Both the position numbers and the translations under genes were made by a program. Below the pieces are notes generated by a model. That model saw only the letters and a list, made by a program, of their open reading frames with translations, ran no database searches and was not told the DNA's origin. Below are positions 33,080 to 41,416 of a stretch of 64,000 bases of DNA, piece after piece (positions within the stretch are counted from its first letter, which is position 1; each line of letters begins with the position of its first letter). The DNA is from Mesorhizobium sp. L-8-3. Its GTDB lineage: Bacteria; Pseudomonadota; Alphaproteobacteria; Rhizobiales; Rhizobiaceae. Where the stretch lies: the NCBI RefSeq assembly GCF_016756615.1, contig NZ_AP023262.1, positions 6,263,501-6,327,500 on the forward strand, read 5' to 3'.

Positions 33080-34287
33080 GAGTGCTTTTCTAAAGTTGGG
33101 GCGTCCCGCCCTTAGACGTTCTTCGCCCGTATGTGGCGGGCATCAGCGGCCCGTCGCCGCCGATCCGCGCAACTTTCTCCAGCCTATCGGCTCAGTTTCT
33201 GCTCACTTGCTCCCGATTTTGCCCTCGATTTCCTGATTTTGGACGCAGCCTTCCCCTCAGGCCGTGCCGGCCTTGACGAGAACGAGCGCCCGTTTGGCAT
33301 TTATCGCGCAGGCGACAAGCTGCAGATGGCAGTGGTTGCGCGCCAGGCCGAGATAGCGAACCCGGGCCATGCCGTACCAGTTCTTCATCGTCGCGTTGGT
33401 CCGCTCGATGCCGGCCCGCACGCTGGCGGCGACCTTGTTCATCCACTTCTGCCAATTCGGCTGCTGCTTGCCCCGCTTGGCCTTGTAGGCAATCCGGTCC
33501 TTGATGCCTCGATCCGCCAGTTCGTCGCGCAGCGCCTGACTGTCATAGGCCTTGTCGGCGTAATAGGCCTCTTCGTCACCTTGAATGAGCACAGCGCCCA
33601 TCTGGCTGTCATGCAGATCGGCCGAGCTCATCTCCGCCTGGCGTATCAGCCCGCTCTCCGCGTCGCCGGCGAGATGGGCCTTGTAGCCGAAATAGGTCTT
33701 GCCGTGCTTGTGCGTGAAGCCTGCATCCGGATCGCGCGCCGACACCTGGCCCTTCTCGTAGTCGGGCCTGGCCACCGCCGCCGAGATGATGGTGGCGTCA
33801 ACCAGCGTGCCGCGCCTTACCAGAAGACCGCGCCCTTCCAACTGCCGGTTCAATTCGGCAAGCAGCTTATCTTGAAGCGCCAGTTCGACCAGCCTCTGGC
33901 GGAAGCGCCAGATCGACATGTGGTCCGGTGTCTTTTGATCGAGCGGAAACCCACAGAAGCGGCGGAACGACAGCCGGTCGGCCACCGCTTCTTCCGCCGC
34001 CGGATCGGACAGGCCGTACCATTGCTGCAAGAGCGCAATCTTGAACATTGCTATCGGCGGGTAGCCGGGCGCCCCCAGAGCATCGTTATGGATTTCCCGG
34101 AACAGCACCTCGAAAGCCGACCAATCGATCAACTTCTGCACTTCTTCCAGAAACTTGTTACCCCTGCTCACGTCACGCACCAATGCATCGGCGAGTGAAG
34201 GTTGCGCCAAGTTACGACGAGACATAGCCGAATCAATCCTAACTTTTCTCTATTGAATCATAGAGTTGGGACTTTTGAAAAGCGCTC
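33080..34287 (-). mobile_element. IS5-family insertion sequence, about 1.2 kb, both inverted repeats visible
   Basis: The left end GAGTGCTTTTCTAAAGT (33080-33096) matches the reverse complement of the right end (34271-34287), GAGCGCTTTTCAAAAGT, at 15 of 17 positions. The only gene inside is the full-length transposase on the minus strand. A short target duplication of the usual kind is not evident; an 8-base AATGGGAG occurs at both ends (33075-33082 and 34292-34299), but overlaps the left repeat and may be chance. Confidence 0.85.
33257..34225 (-). CDS. IS5-family transposase
   Basis: 322-residue DDE transposase, full length for the family. The N-terminal DUF772-type domain includes PPIAMFKIALLQQWYGLSD (56-74) and SFRRFCGFPL. 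Catalytic residues are readable: Asp143 in TLVDATIIS, Asp224 in YADKAYDS and Glu274 in GIERTNATMKNWYGMAR. No frameshift or internal stop, so the element may be active. The gene reads opposite to all other genes of the accessory region. Confidence 0.93.
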   Translation of the reverse strand: MSRRNLAQPSLADALVRDVSRGNKFLEEVQKLIDWSAFEVLFREIHNDALGAPGYPPIAMFKIALLQQWYGLSDPAAEEAVADRLSFRRFCGFPLDQKTPDHMSIWRFRQRLVELALQDKLLAELNRQLEGRGLLVRRGTLVDATIISAAVARPDYEKGQVSARDPDAGFTHKHGKTYFGYKAHLAGDAESGLIRQAEMSSADLHDSQMGAVLIQGDEEAYYADKAYDSQALRDELADRGIKDRIAYKAKRGKQQPNWQKWMNKVAASVRAGIERTNATMKNWYGMARVRYLGLARNHCHLQLVACAINAKRALVLVKAGTA

Positions 34288-34292
34288 AATTA

Positions 34293-34517
34293 ATGGGAGA
34301 CACGCTGAATGGACCACGCATCGCTCACAATTGCCCTCATCATATGCCGCCCGACGCGGTCGCGCTTCGCCGGTGCGACGCCATCGCGGCTTTCTTCGAA
34401 GAGCCCCGTTGTCTGGAGGTTGCCGCTGCCGCATCTGATTACCGCGTGAAGCTTCCAGAGGGCTATTCCTTCGTCTGCGCTCCGTCCGACACGCCCAATC
34501 TGCGATGGCCAGAATAG
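34293..34517 (+). CDS. Hypothetical fragment at the right edge of the IS element
   Basis: 74 codons from ATG 34293, 5 bases beyond the IS right end, to a TAG. The ATG has no ribosome site, because the upstream sequence is IS DNA. The frame is therefore probably the remaining 3' part of a gene cut by the insertion. The product (AIAAFFEEPRCLEVAAAASD, then YRVKLPEGYSFVCAPSDTP) is not recognised. A terminator follows at 34543. Confidence 0.35.
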   Translation: MGDTLNGPRIAHNCPHHMPPDAVALRRCDAIAAFFEEPRCLEVAAAASDYRVKLPEGYSFVCAPSDTPNLRWPE

Positions 34518-34542
34518 TGCCCTCGGAGGCCGTTTAAACGAA

Positions 34543-34572
34543 GAGGGAGCCTTAGCAGCTCCCTCTTTCTTT
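34543..34572 (+). terminator. Rho-independent terminator
   Basis: GAGGGAGC / GCTCCCTC, a perfect 8-bp stem with a 7-base loop, followed by TTTCTTT. It ends the fragment gene next to the IS element. Confidence 0.8.
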
Positions 34573-34681
34573 GGTGCGCCCATCATGGGTGCGGTTGCGA
34601 TGATGCCCGGTGACAAGCGGCTGACGTTGCTCGCGCTGGAATACTTCGCCTAGCCGCCCGATCCTGGCCAATCGACCAGAG

Positions 34682-34710
34682 GCCCGCCGCTCACACCGGC
34701 GGGCTTTTCT
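34682..34710 (+). terminator. Rho-independent terminator upstream of the protease cassette
   Basis: GCCCGCCG / CGGCGGGC, a perfect 8-bp stem with a 7-base loop and TTTTCT. Between the previous terminator and this one only a 22-codon frame (ATG 34584) is open; it is too short to call. Confidence 0.8.
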
Positions 34711-34760
34711 ATTTCGCGTCATCGTTGCAAGATGGTTCGTCAAACGGGGGAGTCGGGCAA

Positions 34761-35447
34761 ATGAGCGATGCCGCATGGAGAAACATATTCTACGTCCTTT
34801 GCGTCGCCTTCTTAGGTTTGTTCGGATACTTTGTGCTTTATGGGAAAGACGGCCAGTTTTTCACACTTTTAGCCGCCCTTCTTTGCTTGGTCGCTTCTCG
34901 ATTCAATGACGTGGTCAAATTCAAGCTTTCCGGCTCCGGTTTGGAAGGCGAGATGAGGGAGGTATTACAAGAGGCACGGGCCACCCTCTCCCAGTTGCAT
35001 TTACTCGCCGAGGAACTTTCGAAGACGATCCTTTGGTCGATGCAGGCTCAAGGGCGTTTGGGCGGAACGAGTCTGGAAAATCAGAACGAAATGAGGAATA
35101 GAGTTATTGCAGCGCTTAAGAACCTAGGGGTTGCAAAGGAGAAAATATTGGACGTTGTTGCCGTCGAGTATCCTTATATAGACTTCGACTATTCACAGTA
35201 TGTGACAAAGCCGCTCAATAGGAAACTGCAGGGCGAAGATCGCCAGAAGTGGATTGAGTTCTTTTCAGCGGATAAGCGGAAAGGAATTGGATATGAGCCG
35301 AAGCCGGACGAACTGGAGCAGTTCTTGAAATCCGCGAACCTACTCGACGCGGAGACAAAGGAGCGTTTGGAAGATTATCGATACTTCCTCAAGCATCGGG
35401 AGCACCGAAGGCCGGAACAGTGGGACAAGCGGCTTGAGCAAACTTGA
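34761..35447 (+). CDS. Membrane protein with two N-terminal helices and a coiled-coil, hypothetical
   Basis: 228 residues from ATG 34761, with GGGGGAG 9 bases upstream. Hydrophobic segments at about 9-27 and 32-47 form a hairpin anchor, followed by an amphipathic, probably coiled-coil stretch (about 58-95, EGEMREVLQEARATLSQLHL) and a charged cytoplasmic C-terminal domain of about 125 residues (KNLGVAKEKILDVVAVEYPY). No family recognised. It is the first of three genes with 16- and 19-base gaps, isolated on the left by a strong terminator, so the three are one operon. Confidence 0.65.
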   Translation: MSDAAWRNIFYVLCVAFLGLFGYFVLYGKDGQFFTLLAALLCLVASRFNDVVKFKLSGSGLEGEMREVLQEARATLSQLHLLAEELSKTILWSMQAQGRLGGTSLENQNEMRNRVIAALKNLGVAKEKILDVVAVEYPYIDFDYSQYVTKPLNRKLQGEDRQKWIEFFSADKRKGIGYEPKPDELEQFLKSANLLDAETKERLEDYRYFLKHREHRRPEQWDKRLEQT

Positions 35448-35463
35448 ATGAAGGAAAGGTGCG

Positions 35464-36015
35464 ATGTGGCGGGCTTTGGGGATAGCAATCGCATTGGAAG
35501 CGAGCGCGGCAATCGCGCAACCAAATGATGGGCCAAAGCTTGACGACACCGGAACATATGCCGGGAACTACCTATGTGCGCCGTTAGCGTCAGGCGGAGT
35601 GCGGTGGGATGAAACCGCCAAAGAATGGCGCGGCGCGGCTTTCAAGGTGCCGTCCGATGGACAATTTGTGTTTGAGATCAAAGTTCTCGACAAGCGCAAG
35701 GAGTGGAAGGCATTTGGATTCGCTATGGTGGGGACGACCTACTTTGCGAACGTGCGGCCACTTGAAGGCAATGCCGTTGCTTGCTGGGGCGAGCGCGAAG
35801 GATACCAGCCCGCTGATCTGGTCGGCTACAACCACATTCTCATGTCACCGGACGGGGAGTTTCGATGCCGGACGTATGGCGGTCTCAACTACTACGACTT
35901 AAATCTCACCACTCGTCGGTATCAGCAAACCTATCATGCTGGTTTCATCGACGGCGAGGACGCGGGAGGAAACACGCCTTCCCTTGAGGTAGGGAAATGC
36001 ACGCGGATGGATTGA
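35464..36015 (+). CDS. Exported hypothetical protein, second gene of the protease cassette
   Basis: 183 residues with a Sec signal peptide at about 1-18 (LEASAAIA before QPNDGPK) and an AAGGAAAGG ribosome site. The mature part is beta-rich with many Tyr, Trp and Gly residues (a WDETAKEWRG segment, then GQFVFEIKVLDKR) and cysteines near 38, 108, 135 and 179 that could form disulfides in the periplasm. No family recognised. It sits between a membrane-anchored protein and a trypsin-like protease; an exported partner for the membrane protein is a reasonable guess. Confidence 0.6.
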   Translation: MWRALGIAIALEASAAIAQPNDGPKLDDTGTYAGNYLCAPLASGGVRWDETAKEWRGAAFKVPSDGQFVFEIKVLDKRKEWKAFGFAMVGTTYFANVRPLEGNAVACWGEREGYQPADLVGYNHILMSPDGEFRCRTYGGLNYYDLNLTTRRYQQTYHAGFIDGEDAGGNTPSLEVGKCTRMD

Positions 36016-36034
36016 ACTGCGATGGGTTTAACGG

Positions 36035-36886
36035 ATGATTATGTTCCCGGCAGACGAAAATCAGAAGCGGCTCGCCGATGAGTTCATGCTGGCCGCTCGC
36101 GACATGACTATCGGATTCCTTAAGATCACGCAGCATGCCGGCGATGACACATACGCGGGCTATGAAGAGGGAATCCCGGCCGGAACCGGAACACTCGCCA
36201 AAGTCGGTTCCATTCACGGCGTGCTAACCGCCGCGCACGTTCTGGATGAACTACCGAAGCATGGGAAAGTCGGCATTGTTAGGATAACAAACAGACCAGA
36301 CCAGCCGCAAAAGCTAAAGATCGATATGGAACTGACCGACAGGTTGTTGATTGGGATAGCACCTTTCAACAAACAGTCCGGGCCGGACCTTGGCTTTCTC
36401 AAGCTTCATGGTGATGTAGTTGGTTGGCTAGGCGCAAAGGGCGGCAACTTCTTCAATCTTGAAAAGCGAGCCGAAATTATTCCTTCACGGCCCGAGTCAC
36501 AGCCGTATTACGATGCACTCATTGGGATAGTCGCAGAAAGAACCCAAACGCTGCCGGATACCCTGAAAGACGCCACGTTGCTTGAAATACAGGCGCTCTT
36601 TGCCTCCGGCGTGGCGAGAGAGCGCAAAACCGATGGATTTGACTTGCTTGAGTTTGAAACCTTCCTGCCTCCTGAAAAGCAGCCAAACAGCTACCAAGGC
36701 ACAAGCGGCGGCGGATTGTGGAGGCTGTATCTCGACCCGGATGAACAGCAAATACGTGACAGAGCGCTAATCGGTGTCGCCTTTTACGAGTCAAAGCTTG
36801 ATGGCGGCATGACTCTGACGTGTCATGGACCAAAGTCGATCTATAGCGACATGATCGCGCGAATCCGTGCTCATTGGCCAAACTGA
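36035..36886 (+). CDS. Trypsin-like serine protease without signal peptide
   Basis: 283 residues. A full chymotrypsin-type triad can be read in order and at sensible spacing: His68 in GVLTAAHVLDE, Asp118 in GPDLGFLKL and Ser224 in YQGTSGGGLWRL. The GTGTLAK strand before the His is typical as well. There is no signal peptide or membrane helix, so it should act in the cytoplasm. A long insert (about 130-215) between Asp and Ser is unlike housekeeping HtrA or Deg proteases, and no PDZ domain follows. Leaderless trypsin-like domains of this kind occur in bacterial conflict and defence genes; here that is inference from its island setting beside tRNA-Gln. Confidence 0.75.
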   Translation: MIMFPADENQKRLADEFMLAARDMTIGFLKITQHAGDDTYAGYEEGIPAGTGTLAKVGSIHGVLTAAHVLDELPKHGKVGIVRITNRPDQPQKLKIDMELTDRLLIGIAPFNKQSGPDLGFLKLHGDVVGWLGAKGGNFFNLEKRAEIIPSRPESQPYYDALIGIVAERTQTLPDTLKDATLLEIQALFASGVARERKTDGFDLLEFETFLPPEKQPNSYQGTSGGGLWRLYLDPDEQQIRDRALIGVAFYESKLDGGMTLTCHGPKSIYSDMIARIRAHWPN

Positions 36887-37014
36887 GGCTCGATATTCAA
36901 TCCAGCCAAGGCGATTTCCGCAGGCCGGGTGCCACGGGGAACATCCACTTGGTTGTAACACTTAGCGATTTCTAATGTTTGCTAAGCGCTTGAAAACTAA
37001 TGGAAAAATAGGCA

Positions 37015-37089
<75 letters not shown>

Positions 37090-37207
37090 ACGACCGGTCA
37101 TCCGACCGGCGCAGGCGTCTATACACACTGCATCCTGGCAAGACAATGACCTGCAAAAGAATGCGGTGGATTGAGCCACAGCAATCCAAGATTCACCGGG
37201 AGGCCGG

Positions 37208-39073
37208 TCAGGTCGTCTCTATGAAGGCGAACAGGATCTCGCGGGCCGCCTTGTGATCTCCATCCCTTACGGCGGCTTCGAGTCTGGCGAGTTCCTCGCG
37301 CAGATGCCAGCTCTCGCGCGGCTGCTTCTTGCCGTACATTATCTTGGGATGGACCGTCCGCTCGACATTTGCGGGATCGTAGAACAGTTCCTCGAAAAGC
37401 TTCTCGCCCGGTCGCGAGCCGACAACCCGGATCTCGATGTCGCCGCCCGGATTGTCGTCGTCCTTCACGGAAAGCCCGGCCAGCCTGATCATGTTCTCGG
37501 CCAGGTCACGGATGCGTACCGGCTCGCCCATGTCGAGCAGGAAGATCTCGCCCTGTTTCGATAGGCTCGCCGCCTGGATGATGAGCTCCGCCGCCTCGCT
37601 GGTGGCCATGAAGTAGCGGGTCATCTTCTCGTCGGTCAGGGTCAGCGGCCCGCCCTTCTCGATCTGTTCCTTGAACAGCGGCACGACCGAACCCTGCGAA
37701 CCGATGACGTTTCCGAAACGTACGGAGCAGAAGCGGCCCCTGCCATTGCCCGTCTGGTCATGAGACGCGAAGCTGCGCACGATGATCTCGGCCCAGCGCT
37801 TGGTGGCGCCCATGACATTGGTGGGCCGCACGGCCTTGTCGGTCGAGATGAGTACGAAATACTCGACCTGGGCTTCGTGGGCGGCCCGCGCCACCACCCA
37901 GGTGCCGAGGACATTGTTGGCGATACCGCTGATCGGATTGATCTCGACCATCGGCACATGCTTGTAGGCGGCTGCGTGGAACACCGTGTCGATTGCATGG
38001 CTTTCGAAAAGCCGGCGTACCGCCGCTTCGTCGGTGACCGAACCCAGCACGGGCAGGGGCTTGCAACCCGGCTGCTCCCGCAGCGCACGTTCGATCTCGT
38101 ACAAGGCGAATTCATCGACGTCGAACAGGATCAGCGCCTTGGGCCGCAGCGTGACGATCTGCTTGCAGAGTTCCGACCCGATCGAGCCGCCGGCACCTGT
38201 GACCAACACCGTCTTGCCGTTGATCGGGGCCTCTAGAATCGCCGGATCCGGCGGGACCATGGGCCTGCCGAGAAGATCGTCGATGCCGATGTCCCTGACC
38301 CTCGACACCAGATCCCCGCCGAAGCCGCTCGCCACGGACGGCAGGAAGCTGAGGCGGACCGGCGTCTTGGCAAGCGTTCGGAACATCGCCGCTTTCGACG
38401 CGCTCGCGACCTTGTCGGAGCAGACGATGATTTCCTGCACGTCGAGCGTCGCGATCAGCTTGATGATCCTGGCGGGATCATAGACGCGCAACCCGCCGAC
38501 CTCGGCGCCGTGAAGCGGCGCATCGTCGTCCAGAAACCCCAGGAGAAGGTTGCGCGGATCATGTCTGAGGGCGGCCGAAAGCTGATGCCCCACGGGACCG
38601 ACGCCGTAGATCAGTATCCGCTTCTGATTGACGACGTCTTCGACTGCCGCGCCGAGCAGGCGCTTAGCGAGAAACCGGCTGCCGGACAACAGCGCCGTAC
38701 CGACGATGAAATAGATGATCGGCACAGTACGCGGCGCGCCTTGGATGCCGCGGAGCTCGGTCATATAGACCACTGCGAGCCATAGCGGAATCGAAAGCGC
38801 CAACGCCTTCATGATCGTCCAAAGCGTGGCTTCGGTGACGTAACGAACCACGACACGATAGAAGCCGAACTGATAGAGGATCGGAAGCGCGATGGCCGGG
38901 GCGGCGGCGATCAGTCCGACCTGCTTCGCGCTTGGCTGGAAGAACTCGCTCAGCCGGATCGAGTAGCTGAGCCAGAGCGCCAGAAACAGGACGAAAAAAT
39001 CGAAGATGCCGAGCAGCACACGCTTTCGTGCCCGCGGCATCGAGATGAGCCAGGTGGAGGATGCGTTCAGCAC
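37208..39073 (-). CDS. Membrane nucleotide-sugar 4,6-dehydratase (FlaA1/WbpM/PglF/CapD type)
   Basis: 621 residues. Four N-terminal membrane helices (about 18-130) are followed by a CoA-binding-like Rossmann domain (about 150-260, RILIYGVGPVG) and the catalytic SDR domain with GAGGSIGSEL (293-302), FHAAAYKHVPMVE (365-377) and STDKAVRPTNVMGATKR (410-426). The usual catalytic Tyr is a Met (Met421) with Lys425, the Ser-Met-Lys arrangement known for WbpM-type UDP-GlcNAc 4,6-dehydratases. The start is a GTG at 39073; ATG 39040 is an alternative. The DegT aminotransferase upstream on the same strand would aminate the 4-keto product. Confidence 0.92.
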   Translation of the reverse strand: MLNASSTWLISMPRARKRVLLGIFDFFVLFLALWLSYSIRLSEFFQPSAKQVGLIAAAPAIALPILYQFGFYRVVVRYVTEATLWTIMKALALSIPLWLAVVYMTELRGIQGAPRTVPIIYFIVGTALLSGSRFLAKRLLGAAVEDVVNQKRILIYGVGPVGHQLSAALRHDPRNLLLGFLDDDAPLHGAEVGGLRVYDPARIIKLIATLDVQEIIVCSDKVASASKAAMFRTLAKTPVRLSFLPSVASGFGGDLVSRVRDIGIDDLLGRPMVPPDPAILEAPINGKTVLVTGAGGSIGSELCKQIVTLRPKALILFDVDEFALYEIERALREQPGCKPLPVLGSVTDEAAVRRLFESHAIDTVFHAAAYKHVPMVEINPISGIANNVLGTWVVARAAHEAQVEYFVLISTDKAVRPTNVMGATKRWAEIIVRSFASHDQTGNGRGRFCSVRFGNVIGSQGSVVPLFKEQIEKGGPLTLTDEKMTRYFMATSEAAELIIQAASLSKQGEIFLLDMGEPVRIRDLAENMIRLAGLSVKDDDNPGGDIEIRVVGSRPGEKLFEELFYDPANVERTVHPKIMYGKKQPRESWHLREELARLEAAVRDGDHKAAREILFAFIETT

Positions 39074-39343
39074 GGTCGCCCTATCGTCACATGTGGCGGG
39101 TGGCTGGAACGGTCGCCGTGTTGCCCGGCCAGGAATGTTCGCGATCGTGCATGTTTCCCCTCGTCCGCGGTGCCACGGAGCGACGCGCGGTCCTTATCGC
39201 GCGAATGCCGGGGCAAATCAATGCGCGCGATCGGTGGCCGGCCCCAACAATCGACACACGCCCGGAGCGGTGGAATCGGTACTGCGGCTCAGTCGAATTA
39301 CCTCGAAACCGGTCCGATGCTCCGGGTGATGCCTGTTTCCGCC

Positions 39344-40480
39344 TCAAGCCGCCTTGAGCACCGCGCGCACGGAATCGATGATGAAACCCTGCGTCTCGGC
39401 ATCGAGATAGGCGTGCATCGGCAGACTGAAGACTTCCTTCGCAACGCTCTCGCTGACAGGCAGACTGCCGCCGACCGACGGGAAGCCCTTGTAGGCCGTC
39501 TGCATATGCAGGGGCTTCGGATAATAGATTGCAGTCGGCACGCCCTTGTCCTTCAACGCGGCCACGATCGCGTCGCGATCGCGACCCGGCGCGCGAAGCG
39601 TGTATTGCGCCCAGACCGAAACCGAGCCAGCGGGCACGGAAGGCGTGACCAGGACGTTGCCGAATCCTTCGTCGTAGGCGGCCGCGATCCGGTTGCGGGC
39701 TTCGATCTCATCGGGGAAGATAGCCAGCTTCTCGATCAGAATGCCGGCCTGCAGGCTGTCGAGCCGGCCGTTCATGCCGATGCGGACATTGTCGTAACGG
39801 TCTTCGCCTTTGCCGTGGAAGAGCAGCGACCGCAAGAGCTGCGCCATATCGTCGTCATTCGTGAACATCGCGCCGCCGTCGCCATAGGCGCCGAGCGGCT
39901 TGGCCGGAAAGAAGCTGGTGGTCGTCGCCATGCCGATCGTGCCGACCTTGCGCCCCTTGTAGGTGGCGCCGAAACTCTGTGCGGCGTCGCAAAGCAGCCA
40001 GAGGTCGTTCTCCGCGGCGACCGGCTCGAGCCGGTCATAGTCGGCAGGAAGGCCGAAGAGATCGACAGCGATGATGCCGGCCGGTTTCAGCCCAGCGTCT
40101 TTCGCCTCGCGGATCGCCGCCTTCAGGCTTTCCGGATCCATATTGTAGCTGTCCGGCTCGATGTCGACGAAGTAAGGAGTTGCGCCGAGCCAGGCGACGA
40201 CTTCCGCCGTGGCGGCGAAGGTGAAGGAGGGACAGAACACCGCCTGTCCCTGGCCGACGTTCCTGGCCATCAGAACCAGGGCGAGCGCGTCGGTGCCGTT
40301 CGAGCAGCCGATGGCGTGGCGCGCGCCACAGAAAGAGGCCAGCCGGGTTTCGAATTCACCTACCTCCGGCCCGAGAATGTAGGCGCCATGGTCGAGCGTC
40401 CGCCGCATCGCGGCCTCCACACGATCGCGAATGCGAGCCTGCTGGGCGGCAAGGTCGATGAAAGGGATCGGAGTCTTCAT
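39344..40480 (-). CDS. DegT/DnrJ/EryC1/StrS-family sugar aminotransferase
   Basis: 378-residue PLP enzyme that transfers an amino group, normally from glutamate, to a 4-keto sugar nucleotide. PLP-site residues are visible: NGTDAL (61-66), Asp165 in LLCDAAQSFGA and Lys194 in SFFPAKPLGAYGDGG. It is upstream of, and in the same direction as, the WbpM/PglF-type dehydratase (gap 270 bases, in which nothing else was recognised). Together the two make a 4-amino-4,6-dideoxy sugar such as UDP-4-amino-4-deoxy-QuiNAc, used in O-antigen or protein glycans. Exact product is inference. Confidence 0.9.
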   Translation of the reverse strand: MKTPIPFIDLAAQQARIRDRVEAAMRRTLDHGAYILGPEVGEFETRLASFCGARHAIGCSNGTDALALVLMARNVGQGQAVFCPSFTFAATAEVVAWLGATPYFVDIEPDSYNMDPESLKAAIREAKDAGLKPAGIIAVDLFGLPADYDRLEPVAAENDLWLLCDAAQSFGATYKGRKVGTIGMATTTSFFPAKPLGAYGDGGAMFTNDDDMAQLLRSLLFHGKGEDRYDNVRIGMNGRLDSLQAGILIEKLAIFPDEIEARNRIAAAYDEGFGNVLVTPSVPAGSVSVWAQYTLRAPGRDRDAIVAALKDKGVPTAIYYPKPLHMQTAYKGFPSVGGSLPVSESVAKEVFSLPMHAYLDAETQGFIIDSVRAVLKAA

Positions 40481-40713
40481 GCCAATATGGTTCCCGATTT
40501 CGATCGGGCCACGGAACCGATGTGGCGGCTGCCATGGGCCGGGAGGTTCCCTAGACCGCGGTCAGGCTTTTTGCCAGCGGCCTGTCGGGCTTTTGCTGCG
40601 ATCGCAATGACGATTTGTTGCGTCCGGAAAAGAACGCCTGGCGCGGCGGCGTCCCAAATGAAATCAGGCGCCGGGAGCGGCGCCTGTATTCCAATCGTCC
40701 TCGCTTTGCCGCC

Positions 40714-41298
40714 TCAGCCGCGGAAGCGCTCGACGAGGTTCCAGGCGGCCGGCACGATCGCCGCGGCGAGTGCGACCTTGACGAGGTCCGTCACGATGAA
40801 CGGCCCGACGCCGAAGGCGATCGCCTTCTCCGCGCCGAACAGATAAGCAAGCCAGGCCGCGCCTAGTCCGAGAATAGCCACCTCGCCGACGAGCATCGCG
40901 GCGAAGAGCTTCACGGGATGACGGTCCAGCCCCCGGTCGGCGGCCCAGCCCGCGATCGTGGCCGCGACGACGAAACCGACCAGGTAGCCACCCGTCGGCC
41001 CCGCCATATAGGCGAGACCGGCACCGGTCGCGAAGACAGGCAAGCCGACCGCACCCTGGGCGAGATAGGTGAGCAGCGTCACGAAGGCGAGATCACGCCC
41101 ATAGGCGGCGCCGATCAGGAACACGGCGAGGACCTGCAGCGTCATGGGAACCGGCCAGAAGGGAACGGTCACCTTCGCCGAGAGCGCGAGCAAGGCCGTG
41201 CCCGCGATCACCGCCACCGCTTGCGTTAGAAGGCGGCTTACCCCGTCCTGCGGGAACGCAAGGGAGATGAGCGGACGTGAGACTGCAGCGACGGCCAT
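40714..41298 (-). CDS. bioY: Biotin transporter BioY
   Basis: 194 residues from ATG 41298, which has AGGAAGGG upstream; the frame runs 46 codons further but without family sequence. BioY is the substrate-specific S-component of the biotin ECF transporter. Six hydrophobic segments and the conserved PVPMTLQVLAVFLIGA (near 52-67) and GPTGGYLVGF motifs are present. No bioMN genes are next to it, so it either works alone, as shown for some solitary BioY proteins, or with a distant energising module. No clear BioR operator was found upstream. Confidence 0.92.
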   Translation of the reverse strand: MAVAAVSRPLISLAFPQDGVSRLLTQAVAVIAGTALLALSAKVTVPFWPVPMTLQVLAVFLIGAAYGRDLAFVTLLTYLAQGAVGLPVFATGAGLAYMAGPTGGYLVGFVVAATIAGWAADRGLDRHPVKLFAAMLVGEVAILGLGAAWLAYLFGAEKAIAFGVGPFIVTDLVKVALAAAIVPAAWNLVERFRG

Positions 41299-41416
41299 GA
41301 ATAAACCCTTCCTGTGCGGGCCGGAACCTCCGGCGATCGGGTTTCGGTATATTGGCTTCCGTGCTAAGCGGCAAACGATTTTGCTGCGCAATACCGCACA
41401 ACGGAGGAGCACGGCC

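Noticed and set aside
33088..33113. GTTGGGGCGTC, identical to the start of tRNA-Gln, at the IS left end
   Set aside because: Only 11 bases, from the 5' rather than the 3' end of the tRNA, and inside the IS; not a credible attachment site.
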